Shown piece by piece: positions 34,022 to 45,839 of a DNA stretch of 64,000 nucleotides. Source of the DNA: Protula sp. h YS-2021 (lineage: Eukaryota > Annelida > Polychaeta > Sabellida > Serpulidae); NCBI GenBank assembly GCA_949752745.1, contig OX457031.1, positions 1,364,001 to 1,428,000 of the forward strand, in the 5' to 3' direction. Position numbers and translations under genes: made by a program. Position 1 is the stretch's first letter. Every line of letters starts with the position of its first letter. The notes beneath the pieces were generated by a model that made no database searches, had not been told where the DNA came from, and saw only the letters and a list, made by a program, of their open reading frames with translations.

Positions 34022-34744
34022 CAGTGGAACCTCGGCATCGGACCACCTCCCTCTTGGGACCACCTCTGGTTTAGGGCACATTTTTTTCGGTCCCGAATGC
34101 GCTCCATAGACTTTAATGGTAAAGAAAACTCCCAATTGGGACCACCTCGGATCGGACCACTTCGGGCCGCTTTTTTCGGTCCCGAGCCCTCAAAATGCCT
34201 GAGATCGGACCACTCTCAGTCGGTGGGGAATCTACTGTATTTTTGTGGCACATTACTTACAACACTGAGCATGTTTCTGTCTTAGATATTGTTGCTAGGG
34301 ATTAGAGTAGCAAGTGTGTAACCAGACAGGGGCTTAGTTTTTTAAATACCTTGTCTAAACAATAGTGGCTAACAATATACAAACCCGAGACATCTAAATT
34401 TATGTGGTGCGTATTCTTTTATTATTTAAGCCGACCCAAACGCCACCGAATTCATAATGACAATTAAATGTCAATATAAGCATATAAAGGTAATTTACAT
34501 AAGAAAAAAATTGTTAAAACTTTCTCAAAATGGAAAGCGGAGAAAAAGTTAAAAGAAAAAGAAAAAACATTAGTCTCAAAGATAAAATTGAAATAATTTA
34601 TGTCTTTGGACATCCAACTTGAATCTGCGGTCAACTCGCAAAATTTTACCCAAGGACCAAGCAAGTCTCCAAAATGGGACCACCTCTGAAATAGGGCACA
34701 TCTTATCCGGTCCCAAGGGTGGTCCTATTTCAGAGGTTCCACTG
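34022..34744. mobile_element. Non-autonomous pogo/Tigger-like DNA transposon
   Basis: The termini CAGTGGAACCTC (34022) and GAGGTTCCACTG (34744) are perfect 12-bp inverted repeats flanked by TA on both sides (34020-34021 and 34745-34746), the target duplication of the Tc1/mariner-pogo group. Subterminal repeats of GGGACCACCTC and TTTTTTCGGTCCC extend inward at both ends. The interior keeps a stub of transposase. At 723 bp it cannot encode a full enzyme and looks like an internal-deletion derivative. Confidence 0.9.
34530..34622 (+). pseudogene. Truncated N-terminus of a pogo/Tigger-type transposase
   Basis: Thirty codons, MESGEKVKRKRKNISLKDKI then EIIYVFGHPT and a stop. The KRKRKxxSLxxKIEII pattern is the start of the CENP-B/Tigger N-terminal helix-turn-helix. 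The catalytic DDE region is absent. It lies between the inverted repeats of the 34022-34744 element. Confidence 0.75.
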
Positions 34745-35195
34745 TATTAAGCATTATACACGGCATCTACCATATATGGTATTGGTTTTGAATAGGTTTA
34801 TCGACAACGCTTTACACACGGTCTGCTTTTTTGTAGTCCTGTCTTATATGGTGCACATGGGAATTGTTGGATATGTACTGTTATGGCCCTTTCAATTGTT
34901 GTTGTGAAAGGGTTGTCAAATATTTGCTTATTTGCGCCATTTGTTGGCAGCACACAAGCTTTGATCGGTATAGGCATATGATAAATGATAGATTAAAGAG
35001 CACCGGGTTTTGTGTAATATTTTTTTCTCATTCTGCTTTTCAGTAAATTCTACAGGACTCTTCAAGAATGTGTTTTTATTCTTATTTTCACATTTAGTGA
35101 CAGCCAAAAATAGAGTCCTTTCTAGACTTTTCTGTTGAGGCTTTTCTATGTATTTTACATCAATTAATGTGTAGAAAGTATTATATCAACTTTTC
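34745..35195. other. No gene seen
   Basis: AT-rich sequence between the transposon and the 39-bp repeat array. No exon-like signal. Confidence 0.45.
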
Positions 35196-35199
35196 CATT

Positions 35200-35530
35200 A
35201 TATTAATGCGTCAGATAATGTATTGATATGTCAGCTGGTCCTTTATAGTAATGTGCAACTTCGGGCGTTATGATTAACATGTCAGCTAGTTCGTCAATAT
35301 GTTATAATTAACATGTCAAATTAATACGCCAATCAATATGTTATAATAAACATGTGAGATTAATGCGTCAGTCAATATGTAATAATTAATATGTCAAATT
35401 AACACGTCAGTCAATATGTTTGAATTAATATACCAAATTAATGCGTCAGTCAACATGTTATAGCTAAGATGTCAAATTAATAAGTCAATCAATATGTTAT
35501 AATTAATCTGTCACTGGTCACATAATAGGT
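35200..35530. repeat. About 39-bp tandem repeat
   Basis: Roughly seven units of ATGTTATAATTAACATGTCA followed by AATTAATGCGTCAGTCAAT. AACATGT-containing palindromes occur in each unit. Confidence 0.85.
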
Positions 35531-38500
35531 TATTGCAGCGACTATTGAGTTATAATAAATAAGCCAGTTAGTGCGATATGATCAACTCTTAAACACTTAA
35601 TATGCTCATCATGGGCTTATATATACTGTTCACACAAAACAGAATACAAACGAGTACATCATGGTATATTCTATCTAATAATATACTCTTTGTTATATTC
35701 ATATAAAAATAGTTACCAGTTCAAGGTTTCGACAGGCTTTATAACAAACCGTAATTAATAACACTTCTTTGTTCAATCTTTTGAGAGAGATGCAACAACT
35801 CATAAAGGAAATTTAATTTTTGAGAAAGTAACATCTCTGTTTCTGTCAACTGATCTGCTTTATACTTTTGATCGAAATATTTCGCTTTCTAGCAGCCTAT
35901 TAATCCATAATAGCATCAAGTAATCACCAAGATTGATGAATAAACAATAAACTAATTAACTACAATAATAATGCAATTTACATATGGTTTCTATAAGTAA
36001 TTTCTATTCGGCGACTCGCTTTTTCATTTTTCTTAAACATGAAAGTTTTGGCATAGATTCATTTCATGATAGCTTATTCATGACCGTCATAACATTCCAA
36101 ACCGGAAGTTGGTATGATGAGCGAGAATTAGAATATTTACACTATCGGATGTTATTACAAAAAGGAAGTTTTTATCTGTAACGGTGGCCAATGTTTAATA
36201 AGATCTTGTTACGCCTTAAAGAGAAATAAATGGTTAATCGCTAGAAAAGGGAAAAGTGAAAAGGTAAAGAAAATAGAAAAAATAATAAAATGGTAGTTAC
36301 TCCTGTCAAAACGTTTAGTTGTCACCGTGAATCAAGCTTATTGGGAAAAGGAATTTTTTTTGTAGATTTGCACAGAAATAAAAAATAGACAAAAAAATAA
36401 TCCTTTTTTTACTGCAAGGCGTTTTGTTGGCGGTGCGAATTCTTTGCATTTTAGTAGTTGATTCACTGTTGTGAGGTCAGAATAAATACTATGCAGCTTG
36501 TTGGCTGCCTCGTTGATGTGACGTTTTCAAAGTGAATCCTTTGCAGCTGATTGGCTGATTCAATATTAATTTAAACAGAAATAGCTTATAGTGCCTTGTG
36601 TGACCTCTTTGATACTGTAAGAGCGGAGAATACAGCAGTGCGAGTTGAAAGGTCATATACTCTGCGAAATGCTAATGTTTGCCTTTCATGTCACTGACTG
36701 TCATTAAAATAAACAAAAAAAATAATAAAATAGAAAAATTCTCATCATTTATGCGGAGTGCAAGAGCCGGGTCGGTTTAATTCCTGTTAATCTGACCATG
36801 CTTAGTCCTCCCTCCTTCACAAAGGATCCTGTGACCGTCATGTTGTTAATGTAGATAGAAAATAGAAAAGAGAAGCTCATCTAGTGTTTATGCACTGTTC
36901 TAACCATTCCAGTAAAAGTAAAATAAATCTTTAACCATCTAAGCTCAGAGTCTTTCGCTGGGGCTGAAGAGATGGGATCTGTTTACTGTTGTGACGTCAG
37001 CATGAATCCGTTACAGCTGCTTGGTTGCTTAACTGTTGATTCACTATAACCATTTGGGGCTAATGACACTGTGAAGTAATGAGAGCCGTTTGGTTAAAAG
37101 TGAAAAAATGGTATTTTGATTTGTCTTCTATAATATACATCTGTCTTCAAACTCGATTGATCATTTCTTAACGAATACATACATATCTGCTTAAACGATT
37201 TTGTAAGGACTTTGTAAAGACTTTGTTCACTCTTGTAAAATCCCATTTTCACCGATTATATTTTTCAATTTTTCGTGTTGAATAAGTGATAGAACAAAAG
37301 GAGGAACTTGGCATGTACAATAGACCAAATGACTATATGTGTAATAGACCATATGGTAGTTTCAGTGTAATTAAACCTCATACAGCGTATAAGCTTTCAG
37401 TAGAGGATAAAGGTTTTAATCACAGGGGCTTGGGGGGTTCATCTTTAAACATCAACTTCAGGTCGTGCTTTTTTGCTTGTGAAAACCGAAGGTTTAACAA
37501 ATTAGTGACGGTCATCTCGTTTAGAGCATTCATCTGGTAATCCTACAGTCCAGCTCTCCATTTGTCTTAGTGAACGCAATGGCATTCAAAATAAACATCC
37601 CTTAAGTCTATTGGCTACTCCTTGTAAAAGTTTAAGCTTATTTTATTAGAGGAGGGCTGCAACACATGATTCCCATGGTCCTCTCCACCCCCGGATCTCC
37701 AGTTGGATATATTACAATTAATACTCTTCACTGCGGCAAGGCTTATAATACTTATCCCAACACGCTTTTTAATAGCAGGAGAGGGGGGGTCTGCACCCCA
37801 TGCCCCCACAACCTTCGCCCTGGATACGCTGCTGAACGCATTACAATTCACACTCTGCACTGCATCAAGTCTTACAAAATAGTACTCAACTCTTACTCCG
37901 TTTGTGGATTTTCGTAAGACAACATTAATTCAGGTTTGCTACAGGATTCTTCGACAACAAAAGATTAAAAAAACAGAGGACATTAAAAAATACGTTAGAA
38001 TCTTAACAATCTAAATTAATATTTGATTCTACTGATGATAATAACAACTGAGAGTTTATTCTAGAAATTACTCGTATTTGGAGTATTTGAAAGGTGATTG
38101 ACAACTGATCAAATGATACTAATTAGTTTAGCAATAGAATCCATCGTTTTGAATCACATTTTGACGTTTCGAATCGCAGGTCAAATTCCCAATAGTGAAA
38201 GAAAAAAATACAGTCAAAACATTAAAGTTTGATTTTTTCTTGTCACAATTTACCACTTGGTATTGCTTAAACAATACATATGGTGTAAAAAATTCACATT
38301 TTCATGCTGCTTAAAAGTTCTAAATTTAATTTGGAATTTTTAGGATCTTCGTCACTTATTATGCTATATTCTTCATAAAAGTGTGCTCTTTTGCCCTCAA
38401 GCAAATCTTATAAAATGTCAGGAATTATGATTTTACTGAGAAAGAATTTTACAGTTTCATCTCCACATTCAGGGTGGTTTTACATTTTTAAAGTTAAAAA

Positions 38501-38635
38501 ATGTAGGAAATGTTTTTAAAAAACATTTTGACGGATTAATCGATATTACTTTCGACTAAATCTGAACAATAAATATATTGATTATGGTCATGATCTTGTG
38601 TATATGCAAATAAATGAACTGGTTTACATATATTT
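35531..38635. other. Gene-poor upstream region of the profilin gene
   Basis: Holds three dispersed copies of a GCAGCTGNTTGGCTG-like phrase with flanking TGTTGTGACGTCAG (near 36490, 36541 and 37012) and a diverged tandem duplication of about 145 bp at 37660-37875 (CTTCACTGC...CAAG versus CTGCACTGCATCAAG). No coding exon is supported. A 5' UTR exon of the profilin gene may lie here unseen. Confidence 0.45.
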
Positions 38636-38667
38636 CAGATATTCAGAGACTGTTGTCTTTTATTTCC

Positions 38668-41600
38668 ATGAGCATGTATCATATAGTTTGTGTCATAGCA
38701 GTTAGTGTGCTGGGAATATCAGGCGTCCAGGTAAGCCGATCAAAACGCTTTCTTCTAAATATATTTGTATGGATGAAAAAATATATCACGAGATTGATCA
38801 TGTGAATTTATACATTTTTTATGAGATTGTTCATGTGACTGTGTAGATAAATCATAAGATTCATCATATGACTGAATATATATGGTGCGATTGATCATGT
38901 GACTGTTTATATTTAACATGAGATTAATCATGTGACTAAACACAGATATCATGAAATTCATTAGGTGATTGTATGCACACATCATGACATTGATCATGTG
39001 TCGATGTAGATATTTCATAACATTCATCATGTGACCACACATGTATCGTGAGACTGATAAAGTGACTGCATACATGTATCAGGAGATTGATCATATGACT
39101 GTGTCAACGAGATGTTGGTGAAAATTATATAGGCCATCGTAATATAAAAATGACGATTGAGACAATGTTTTATTTCATTGTCAATCAGTTTTGAAAAAAA
39201 TTGAGCAACCCATGCAAGATGAAACAGAAAGGGTGTATTTTTCTTCTTTATTCTCTCAAAATGATTAATTAAATTGTGTAATGAGTGCACTTATGAACCA
39301 TCCCAGGCGCAGAGTTGGGACTCTTATATTGACAACATCATTGCCCAATCAAAAGACAGCACGGGTACCGCCCACATAGATAAAGCCTGTATCATTGGCC
39401 TAGATGGCGGAGCTTCCTGGACTACTGATTCACACGCAAATGTTTGTAAAGTTAATCCTCGGAATAATATTTAATGTAATTACTATTTACCTAAGATAAA
39501 GCCCAGCAGGCGAAATGACGTCTTTAAGACGTCGATAAGACGTAATTTTTGGACCAACATGACGTCTTTAAGAAGTCTGAAAAAGGTGGAATTTGCAACA
39601 AAAACGGACGTCCTTTTTGAGATGTAAAAAAGACGTCGTTTTTGGACGTCTTAAGACGTCAATAAAAGGTCGATTTTGCAACAAAAACGGACGTCTTTTG
39701 GAGGACCTGAAAAGACGTCTTTTTCGGACGTGTTTACCACATCTGAATCTGATGCCAATTTTATAGACGTCTGCTTGGGAAATAAAATTAGATTAAACAC
39801 AAGAAAATACAATATTGTATCTTTATACAATTGTATTGTATTGAATACATAATCACAAAAACGCTTATGCAATAAAAATCCTGTCCTTGAAGCTGAATTA
39901 CCATTCTTTTGCCCGAACACACAAACACATAAAAAACGCACGCTGCTGTCTTACTAAATGCGCACTAAATCACAAGGTGCGCTGCGGAAAAGCGCTGAAT
40001 CACAAATCGCAGTAAAGAAAGCGCGCTGAACAGGTCTTTAGCTCTAGCATGCCGAAAGTCTTTAGCGTGCCGAATAGTTCATCGTTCCAATGTAGCAGTG
40101 CGTACACCAAACAGACCGATGGACGGGCAGACACATGGAAGAGCCAGAATGAAATAGCTTGCACCCGTTTATTTCTCCAAAACGAAAGTTGAAACTGTAT
40201 AAAAAATATAGATTCATAAATAAATATACTCAATTTAATTCACTTTAGATACACTTTAAATAAACAACATAAACCATTCAATTTAAATATTTGTCGCTGT
40301 GAATCCAGTTAAATAATGCGACAGAATCTGTGATTAGGTTTACATCATCTCATTAAACAATAAGCCATTGGAGTGAATACACTCACAACCAACCTTTTGC
40401 TTATTGCTACAAATCAATACCAAATCACGTAAAGTTATTTTATATAATATTTACCGATATTAAGGCCTCCTCACATTCATTTGACAGGCCCAGCACACAA
40501 CGTAGACAGACAGGAGAGCCGTAGAAAACCCTGAAATATACGTAATAAGCCTTAGGTATTTCGAATAAAATTTGCAAAAATTTGGAATTTAGACTTTTAT
40601 TTTTATACCCAGTTATAGCTTGTATTCGAAACGCAGAATTGTTTGTGCTTTTTATTCGGAACACCAATATGCGTTTTGGCCTGTATATATACCGGTAACA
40701 GACTGTATCACTGCTGTTGAAACGTATTATAATTTTATTGCCATTTACTTCACCTCAACAAAACTGTCCGACAAAACTGTTAACAAACCTGTCATATAAA
40801 ACAAAGCTGTCAGAGAAATATGTTATTTTGTTGTTTTAATAGCATCACATATTATCGCCCATTTAGAGCGCTGATTTTATAATGCACTTTACATGAGATA
40901 ATAAGCAAACACATCAAACCATTTATTATAAAGCCAGTGATAAACCTTACCTTTTAAATTGACATTAAAATCCCAATTTCTTTGAAAATATGAGCAAAAA
41001 TTGAATCCATGATGCCGGTAAATAACCGCCTTGTGTTCAACCGGACAACGTCGTTATAAAACAGCTGACCTCTGATGAGATCTATCCCGTTATGTATACG
41101 TTGTTGCTCAACAGACCTCTACGGCGGTTCGGATTTTTGTGAAAAACACCTTTTTCGCAGACCCACTGGAATTCCGCGGAAATTAGTACTTATAAAACAT
41201 ATATAAATATATATATATATAACACAAAAATCTAAGGTGTGGATTTTTTCCTTATATATATTGAGCAAGACTGGAAATACTAACATTTGGCGTATTTTAA
41301 GCAATTTAGATCTGTAATTTTTTTAAATCTTGTTTTTACCGGCATCAGAAATAAAAACAACGTTCATTATTGGATAAAGCAAGCAAGTAATGCAGCTTTG
41401 GATTGCAGAGCTTATTGTTGTGACCTCTTTACGATGTGACCAAAATGGGACCTTTTTGGACTCGTCGAATATCCATATATGGTCTCAATTATGTCGCGAC
41501 CAAAGTGGGACCTTTTTGGGATTTTCTAAATGTCTAGATTTGGTCTGAATCACGTTGTGAACACATTGGGACCTTTTTCAGACCATATTTTACGTCTTTT

Positions 41601-43674
41601 GCCTGCTGGGAGACTTATATTTATTTTAGCTACTAACATATCAATATTAGCAAAGTTAACTCTTGAAAAAGCAATATTGAATCTATTAAATATTTCACTA
41701 AACTATGCATAAAAATTCTTTGTAATATATATGTTAATGTTGTTGAATGTTAAAGCGTTATTGCACAATAGAAAATATCATAGCAAAGAAATGTGCGTTT
41801 GTTCATCTAATTATTCTGTTTTTTTTTTTCGTTCAGCTGGCTTTCTTGGTGTTGTTGTATTGGCCTTATATCTGCCATTGAATCATTTAGCAGTCTCCTG
41901 AAGACTGAATACAACCATGAATATATGCAAATCTATTCAGATTGTCTTCTATGCAATCAAATACATGCAACAGTAAATATATGTAAATTTATGGAACTTA
42001 TCATATTATAAACAAACAAATACACACAACAGTAAAATATGCAAATCTATGTAATTTACGATACATGGAAATAAATACATACACTATTAAATATATGTTT
42101 ACCGCAAGAAATAGAAATCACAAATCAGCACGTGAAATTTTAAGAAAACTTTCAATGCATTTAAAGAGGTGTATCATTTTGATCTTTCAATTGTGTGTGT
42201 GAAATCGTTTTAGCACATTTCTTTCTATTCAAACTGTATTGATTTTTGTTCAGAATTCCTTTAGGGCTCTTCGCGTACTTTGTGCCACTTCTCCCGTAAG
42301 TATAAATCCGAGTCGCCTTACGATAACCGTCGTTTCTAGTTTCAAGTTTTAAACATTTATGTGAAGGCTTTTAAGTTGTCATCAACGGAAAAGATCAACA
42401 TTGCGGCAGCCATGAAGTCACGTGACTATAGCAGCTTCTTCTCGGGGATCACGTGCGACGGGGTCAAGTATAATTTTCTACGCGAGGACGATGGCGTTGT
42501 GCTGGCAAAAAAGAAGGACTACGGAGCAATTACGATACAGGCATCAAAGACAGGTTGTGCAGATTCACACATAGAGTTTTATCGGAAAGTTTTGGCGTTT
42601 CGATCGAATTAGGTTGGGATAAAGGTATAATGAAATGATAGACAAATATGGATTTTATTAGAAACATTTTACCTACTGGCAGAATAGGGCGGACTGAAAT
42701 GTAAAATAGTTCTTAAAAGCTTTCTAAATTTGACAAAATGCCCATTTTGAAAGGTAATTAGAATTTTGATGTTTTTTTCCTGATCATTTCTTTATAATTC
42801 ATCTCATAACAATTAAAAAAACGACACCTTCATGGAAGAGGTGTAAAAGTACGAAAAGGTGTGAAAGTACGAAAAGGTGTGAAAGTATGAAAAAGTGTGA
42901 AAGTACGAAAGATGTGAAAGTACGTAAAAGTGTGAAAGTGTGAAAAGGTATGAAAGTACGCAAAGGTGTGAAAGTACGAAATATGTAAAAAAACGAAAGT
43001 GTGTGAAAGTATGAAAATGTGTGTAACTATGAAAAGGTGTGAAAGTACGTAAAGGTGTGAAAGTACGAAAATGTGTGAAAGTACGAAAAGGTGTGAAAGT
43101 ACGAAAAGGTGTGATAGTACGAAGTCTGGTCAAATCAGGCCTTTAACATCCGGTGAAGTAGAAAGCACAAAGCGAATAAATTACGAGTATTTGCTTGGAA
43201 AAGGTGTGGGAAGGGGGGGGGGGGGTGAATCTATGACCATACTAGCAGTTTATACCACTAACATTTGTACAAATAAATGCCAAGAATGACCACTCTTTGA
43301 ATATCGTTTTAAAGATGAATATGCTTTAGGCGACTTAATTCAGTTGTTTTATTGTTTTGATACTTTAATAGGTACATGTATGTAAATACTCATTTACTCT
43401 AGTAGATACTTACATAAATAGGGTATGACCTCTAGTTAAGAAATAACCAAATGCATCTATCTATTAATTGAGATACTGGAATTGCAATTATATCTGCTAA
43501 TCTTCAAATTGAGAAAGAATTAACTTATGCATTTGTAAATTGCAATTATACCCATGATACTAAATTGCAATTACAGCCGTGGTTATTGCCCACACCAAAG
43601 AGGGCAGCCAGCAAGGACAAAGCAACAAAGCCGTTGATGTCATAGCCGAATATCTGTTATCAGTGAATCTTTAA
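38668..43674 (+). CDS. Profilin, with a signal-peptide-like first exon
   Basis: Exons 38668-38730, 39307-39441, 42367-42553 and 43577-43674 give 483 nt, 160 residues, with every junction in phase. Residues 22-160 are a profilin: SWDSYIDN at the N-terminus, IDKACIIGLDGGASW, FKLSSTEKINIAAAM, DGVKYNFLREDDG, and a C-terminal VVIAHTKEG...AVDVIAEYLL. Aromatics corresponding to the poly-proline site (W25, Y28, W59, Y154) are present. The exon carrying SWDSY has no ATG. The upstream phase-0 exon supplies it and encodes MSMYHIVCVIAVSVLGISGVQ, a classical signal peptide with a likely cut near VQA. Profilins bind actin in the cytosol, so secretion would be unusual. The donor of the second exon (39441 or 39450) and the acceptor at 42366 are the least certain points. 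Confidence 0.85.
38765..39110. repeat. About 31-bp tandem repeat in the first profilin intron
   Basis: ATCATGAGATTGATCATGTGACTG with a variable ATATAT-like spacer recurs about eleven times. TGATCA and CATG palindromes occur in each unit. Confidence 0.88.
39502..41610. mobile_element. Possible 2.1-kb element bounded by CCCAGCAGGC inverted ends
   Basis: CCCAGCAGGC at 39502-39511 and its exact reverse complement at 41601-41610 bracket the region. Each end has short subterminal tandem repeats: GACGTCTTT-rich units on the left (39516-39770) and about 60-bp units containing GGGACCTTTTT on the right (41445-41575). The element would lie entirely within the second profilin intron. No clear target duplication is visible, so two independent solo ends remain possible. 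Confidence 0.5.
40455..40530 (-). CDS. Possible short cysteine-containing exon inside the putative element
   Basis: An acceptor (TATATTTCAG) and a donor (TCG then GTAAAT) bracket a 75-base open reading, VFYGSPVCLRCVLGLSNECE then EALIS, on the minus strand. No family is recognised. It could be a remnant of an element-encoded protein. A second strong donor (AAAAG then GTAAGG) on the same strand near 40950 hints at another upstream exon. Confidence 0.3.
41900..42110. repeat. About 60-bp AT-rich tandem repeat
   Basis: TATGCAAATCTATTCAGATT, then AAACAAATACATGCAACAGTAAATA, recurs about three times. A related ATGCAAAT phrase occurs near 972-1000. Confidence 0.6.
42835..43125. repeat. 16-17-bp tandem repeat in the last profilin intron
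   Basis: About 17 copies of GTGTGAAAGTACGAAAAG with single-base drift. Confidence 0.93.
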
Positions 43675-43679
43675 GTTAA

Positions 43680-44074
43680 TATCTATCGTCACTTAGATTT
43701 TAGGTAAATATATGTCATCACTAGGATCTGTAGACAAATATCTGTCATCACTAAGTTCTGGTAGTAAATATCTGTCAATTAACGAGTATTTGTCTAGACA
43801 TGTATAATCTTAATAGCACTTGTATTGGGACTAAGCTGGTGGTACATTATGGATACGGATCTAGCCCTACCTATTTACTCTTGTACAGGATCCAGATGGC
43901 CCCGAAAGTGGATACTCACAGTCACAGAATTCTATTATTTATGTTAATATTCAATATACATAACACATAATCTATCTGCCAGTAATGAAAAATGGGATTC
44001 GTTTATTTTTATATTTAATTTTATTATTTTTAAAATTTAATATATCAGAGTGAATCAATAAGCGGCAGGAGGAT

Positions 44075-44150
<76 letters not shown>

Positions 44151-44460
44151 GCAACAACAACAACAACAACAAAAAAAAAATAACAACGACAATAACAACA
44201 ACAACAACAGTAACAACAACAGCAACAACAACAACAACAAAAACGCCTTTTTTCTCACAATTTTTATTATTAATATAATTCCTTTGCCGTGAGACATATA
44301 AAATGGTTGCACAAAAATTAATTATCGTAAATTAATTTCACTTCGCTGAGAAATCGAACTTAAAAAATATAGTTCGCTTTATTCTGCTGTTTAGAAATTA
44401 TTCTACTGAAAGAAAAAAGTTTAATTATGTTGCGAAGACGGTTGCTCATTGTGCTATTCG
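43680..44460. repeat. Short repeats after profilin: about 35-bp units and a (CAA)n tract
   Basis: ATCTGTCATCACTAAGTTCT-like units recur about four times at 43645-43790. A (CAA)n array of about 165 bases occupies 44074-44242, interrupted by an A-run at 44172. The poly-Leu/poly-Cys frames on the minus strand are repeat artefacts. No gene is seen. Confidence 0.8.
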
Positions 44461-45835
44461 TAGAATAGTTTTAAGCCTTATATCTTAAGGCACCCTCTAC
44501 CAACCCCCCTTCCCCCCCCCCCCCTCCTCCCGCCCTTCCTCTCCCTATCTAGTCTTGTCATATAGAATTGTTACAAAATTCACCTCATGAATAATCCATA
44601 TCCGGCTGGTACATTGCTATTCCAGGGAAGGGGGAAAGCGGATATTGGGGGGGGGGAGGGGGAGGGGGAGGGGGAGTGGAGGTGGAGGGGGAGTGGAGGA
44701 GGAGGACTGGTGTGGGATGGGGAATGGTGGGGGGACCCTTGCTGCCATATGTGTTACCACGCGTGACCAAAAAAAAAAAAACAAAAAAAACACACTGGAA
44801 AACGGTGGTAATTTTGAGGTCAGACGCGGTCCGAGAGGAGTAAAGAAGAGGGATTTTCGTTCAGTACTCTTCGTTTCCCACAAAAACGAGGTTATTTCAG
44901 AATTCTACGTTTGCTTAAAAACCTTTTATTATTTCTAGCTTGACACTCCGATGTTTCAAAAGTCATTGGCACTGATGGAAGCCTTCTACTTGAGGCGCCC
45001 CCCCCCCCCGGACGCCCCCCCCCCCCCCGCCCCCGGCCATGGGATCCACATCGCACTTACTGAATTATTCACATCCTATAGGGAGTTTCCCACGTGTTCG
45101 TCTTTTGCAGTTGGCTTATTTCGTAAGTAATCAAATCGAATCAAAATAAAAAGGTAGCTTAATATATATGGGAACTGACAGTAGTGATGGCCGGTAAGGA
45201 ATCCGCTTAGTCACGATCAAAGCATTCATCGAAACGACAAGAAGATAAAAGGGGTCGACTCAAAATACAGAAGCAGCTTCGTACATGGGAATTGACAGTT
45301 GTGATGGCTGGTAGTGCATCTGTTTCGTCACCATCTGAGCATTCATCTAAATCGCAACGATTGCAGTATCATTTTGTTAAGGAAATTTGTTAACAAGAAA
45401 ATGCTGTATGATTTCGAAGTACAACCTGTAACCTTTCAACGTTCTTTGAACTTTGCGAATGACGCAAGGCAATATATAGATAAAGGTCTAAATTTAGGAA
45501 AGGGAGGAATGCGGTGCTCCGCGTTTGCCACAGAAGCTGAGGTGGTGTGGGGAGGTTGGGCGGGGGGGGGGGGGGGGGGAAGGGGGCTGGGGCGGCAGGT
45601 CGAGGGGGGAGAAGGTGTCGTTCGTTTGGTTAAAATGTGTTTTTGGCGTCGTTTAAGAACAGGCATGGTAACCAGTTTATACGTGGGAGTCTCCCCCACG
45701 CCCCCCCTTCCCTCTGCTGCCGACCCCCCTCGTCTCAAAGCCTTCCTTGGATATTTTTCCCCTCATTATGAAACCAGAAGACATAAATAACTAGAGATAG
45801 AGTAAGGCTGCGAAAACATAAATAAATAAACACTT
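44461..45835. other. No convincing gene; G/C homopolymer-rich
   Basis: C-runs at 44505-44525 and 44998-45035, a (GGGGA)n-like tract at 44647-44705, an A-run at 44768-44790, G-runs at 45559-45580, and a short duplicated phrase GGGAA(C/T)TGACAGT...GTGATGGC(C/T)GG at about 45170 and 45288. The open frames are low-complexity. Confidence 0.5.
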
Positions 45836-45839
45836 TTCC

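Noticed and set aside
39999..40233. 77-codon minus-strand open frame in the profilin intron
   Set aside because: No domain resemblance or splice support; lies within the putative 2.1-kb element.
42265..42295. Small plus-strand exon (acceptor CCTTTAG, donor GTAAGT) between profilin exons 2 and 3
   Set aside because: Good splice signals, but its 31 bases would shift the profilin frame into an early stop; family alignment supports direct joining of exons 2 and 3.
43972..44312. Poly-Leu / poly-Cys minus-strand open frames
   Set aside because: Translation of the (CAA)n repeat.
45314..45790. 158-codon plus-strand open frame
   Set aside because: Relies on a G-run and C-rich tracts for length, has no domain, and an equally long antisense frame exists.
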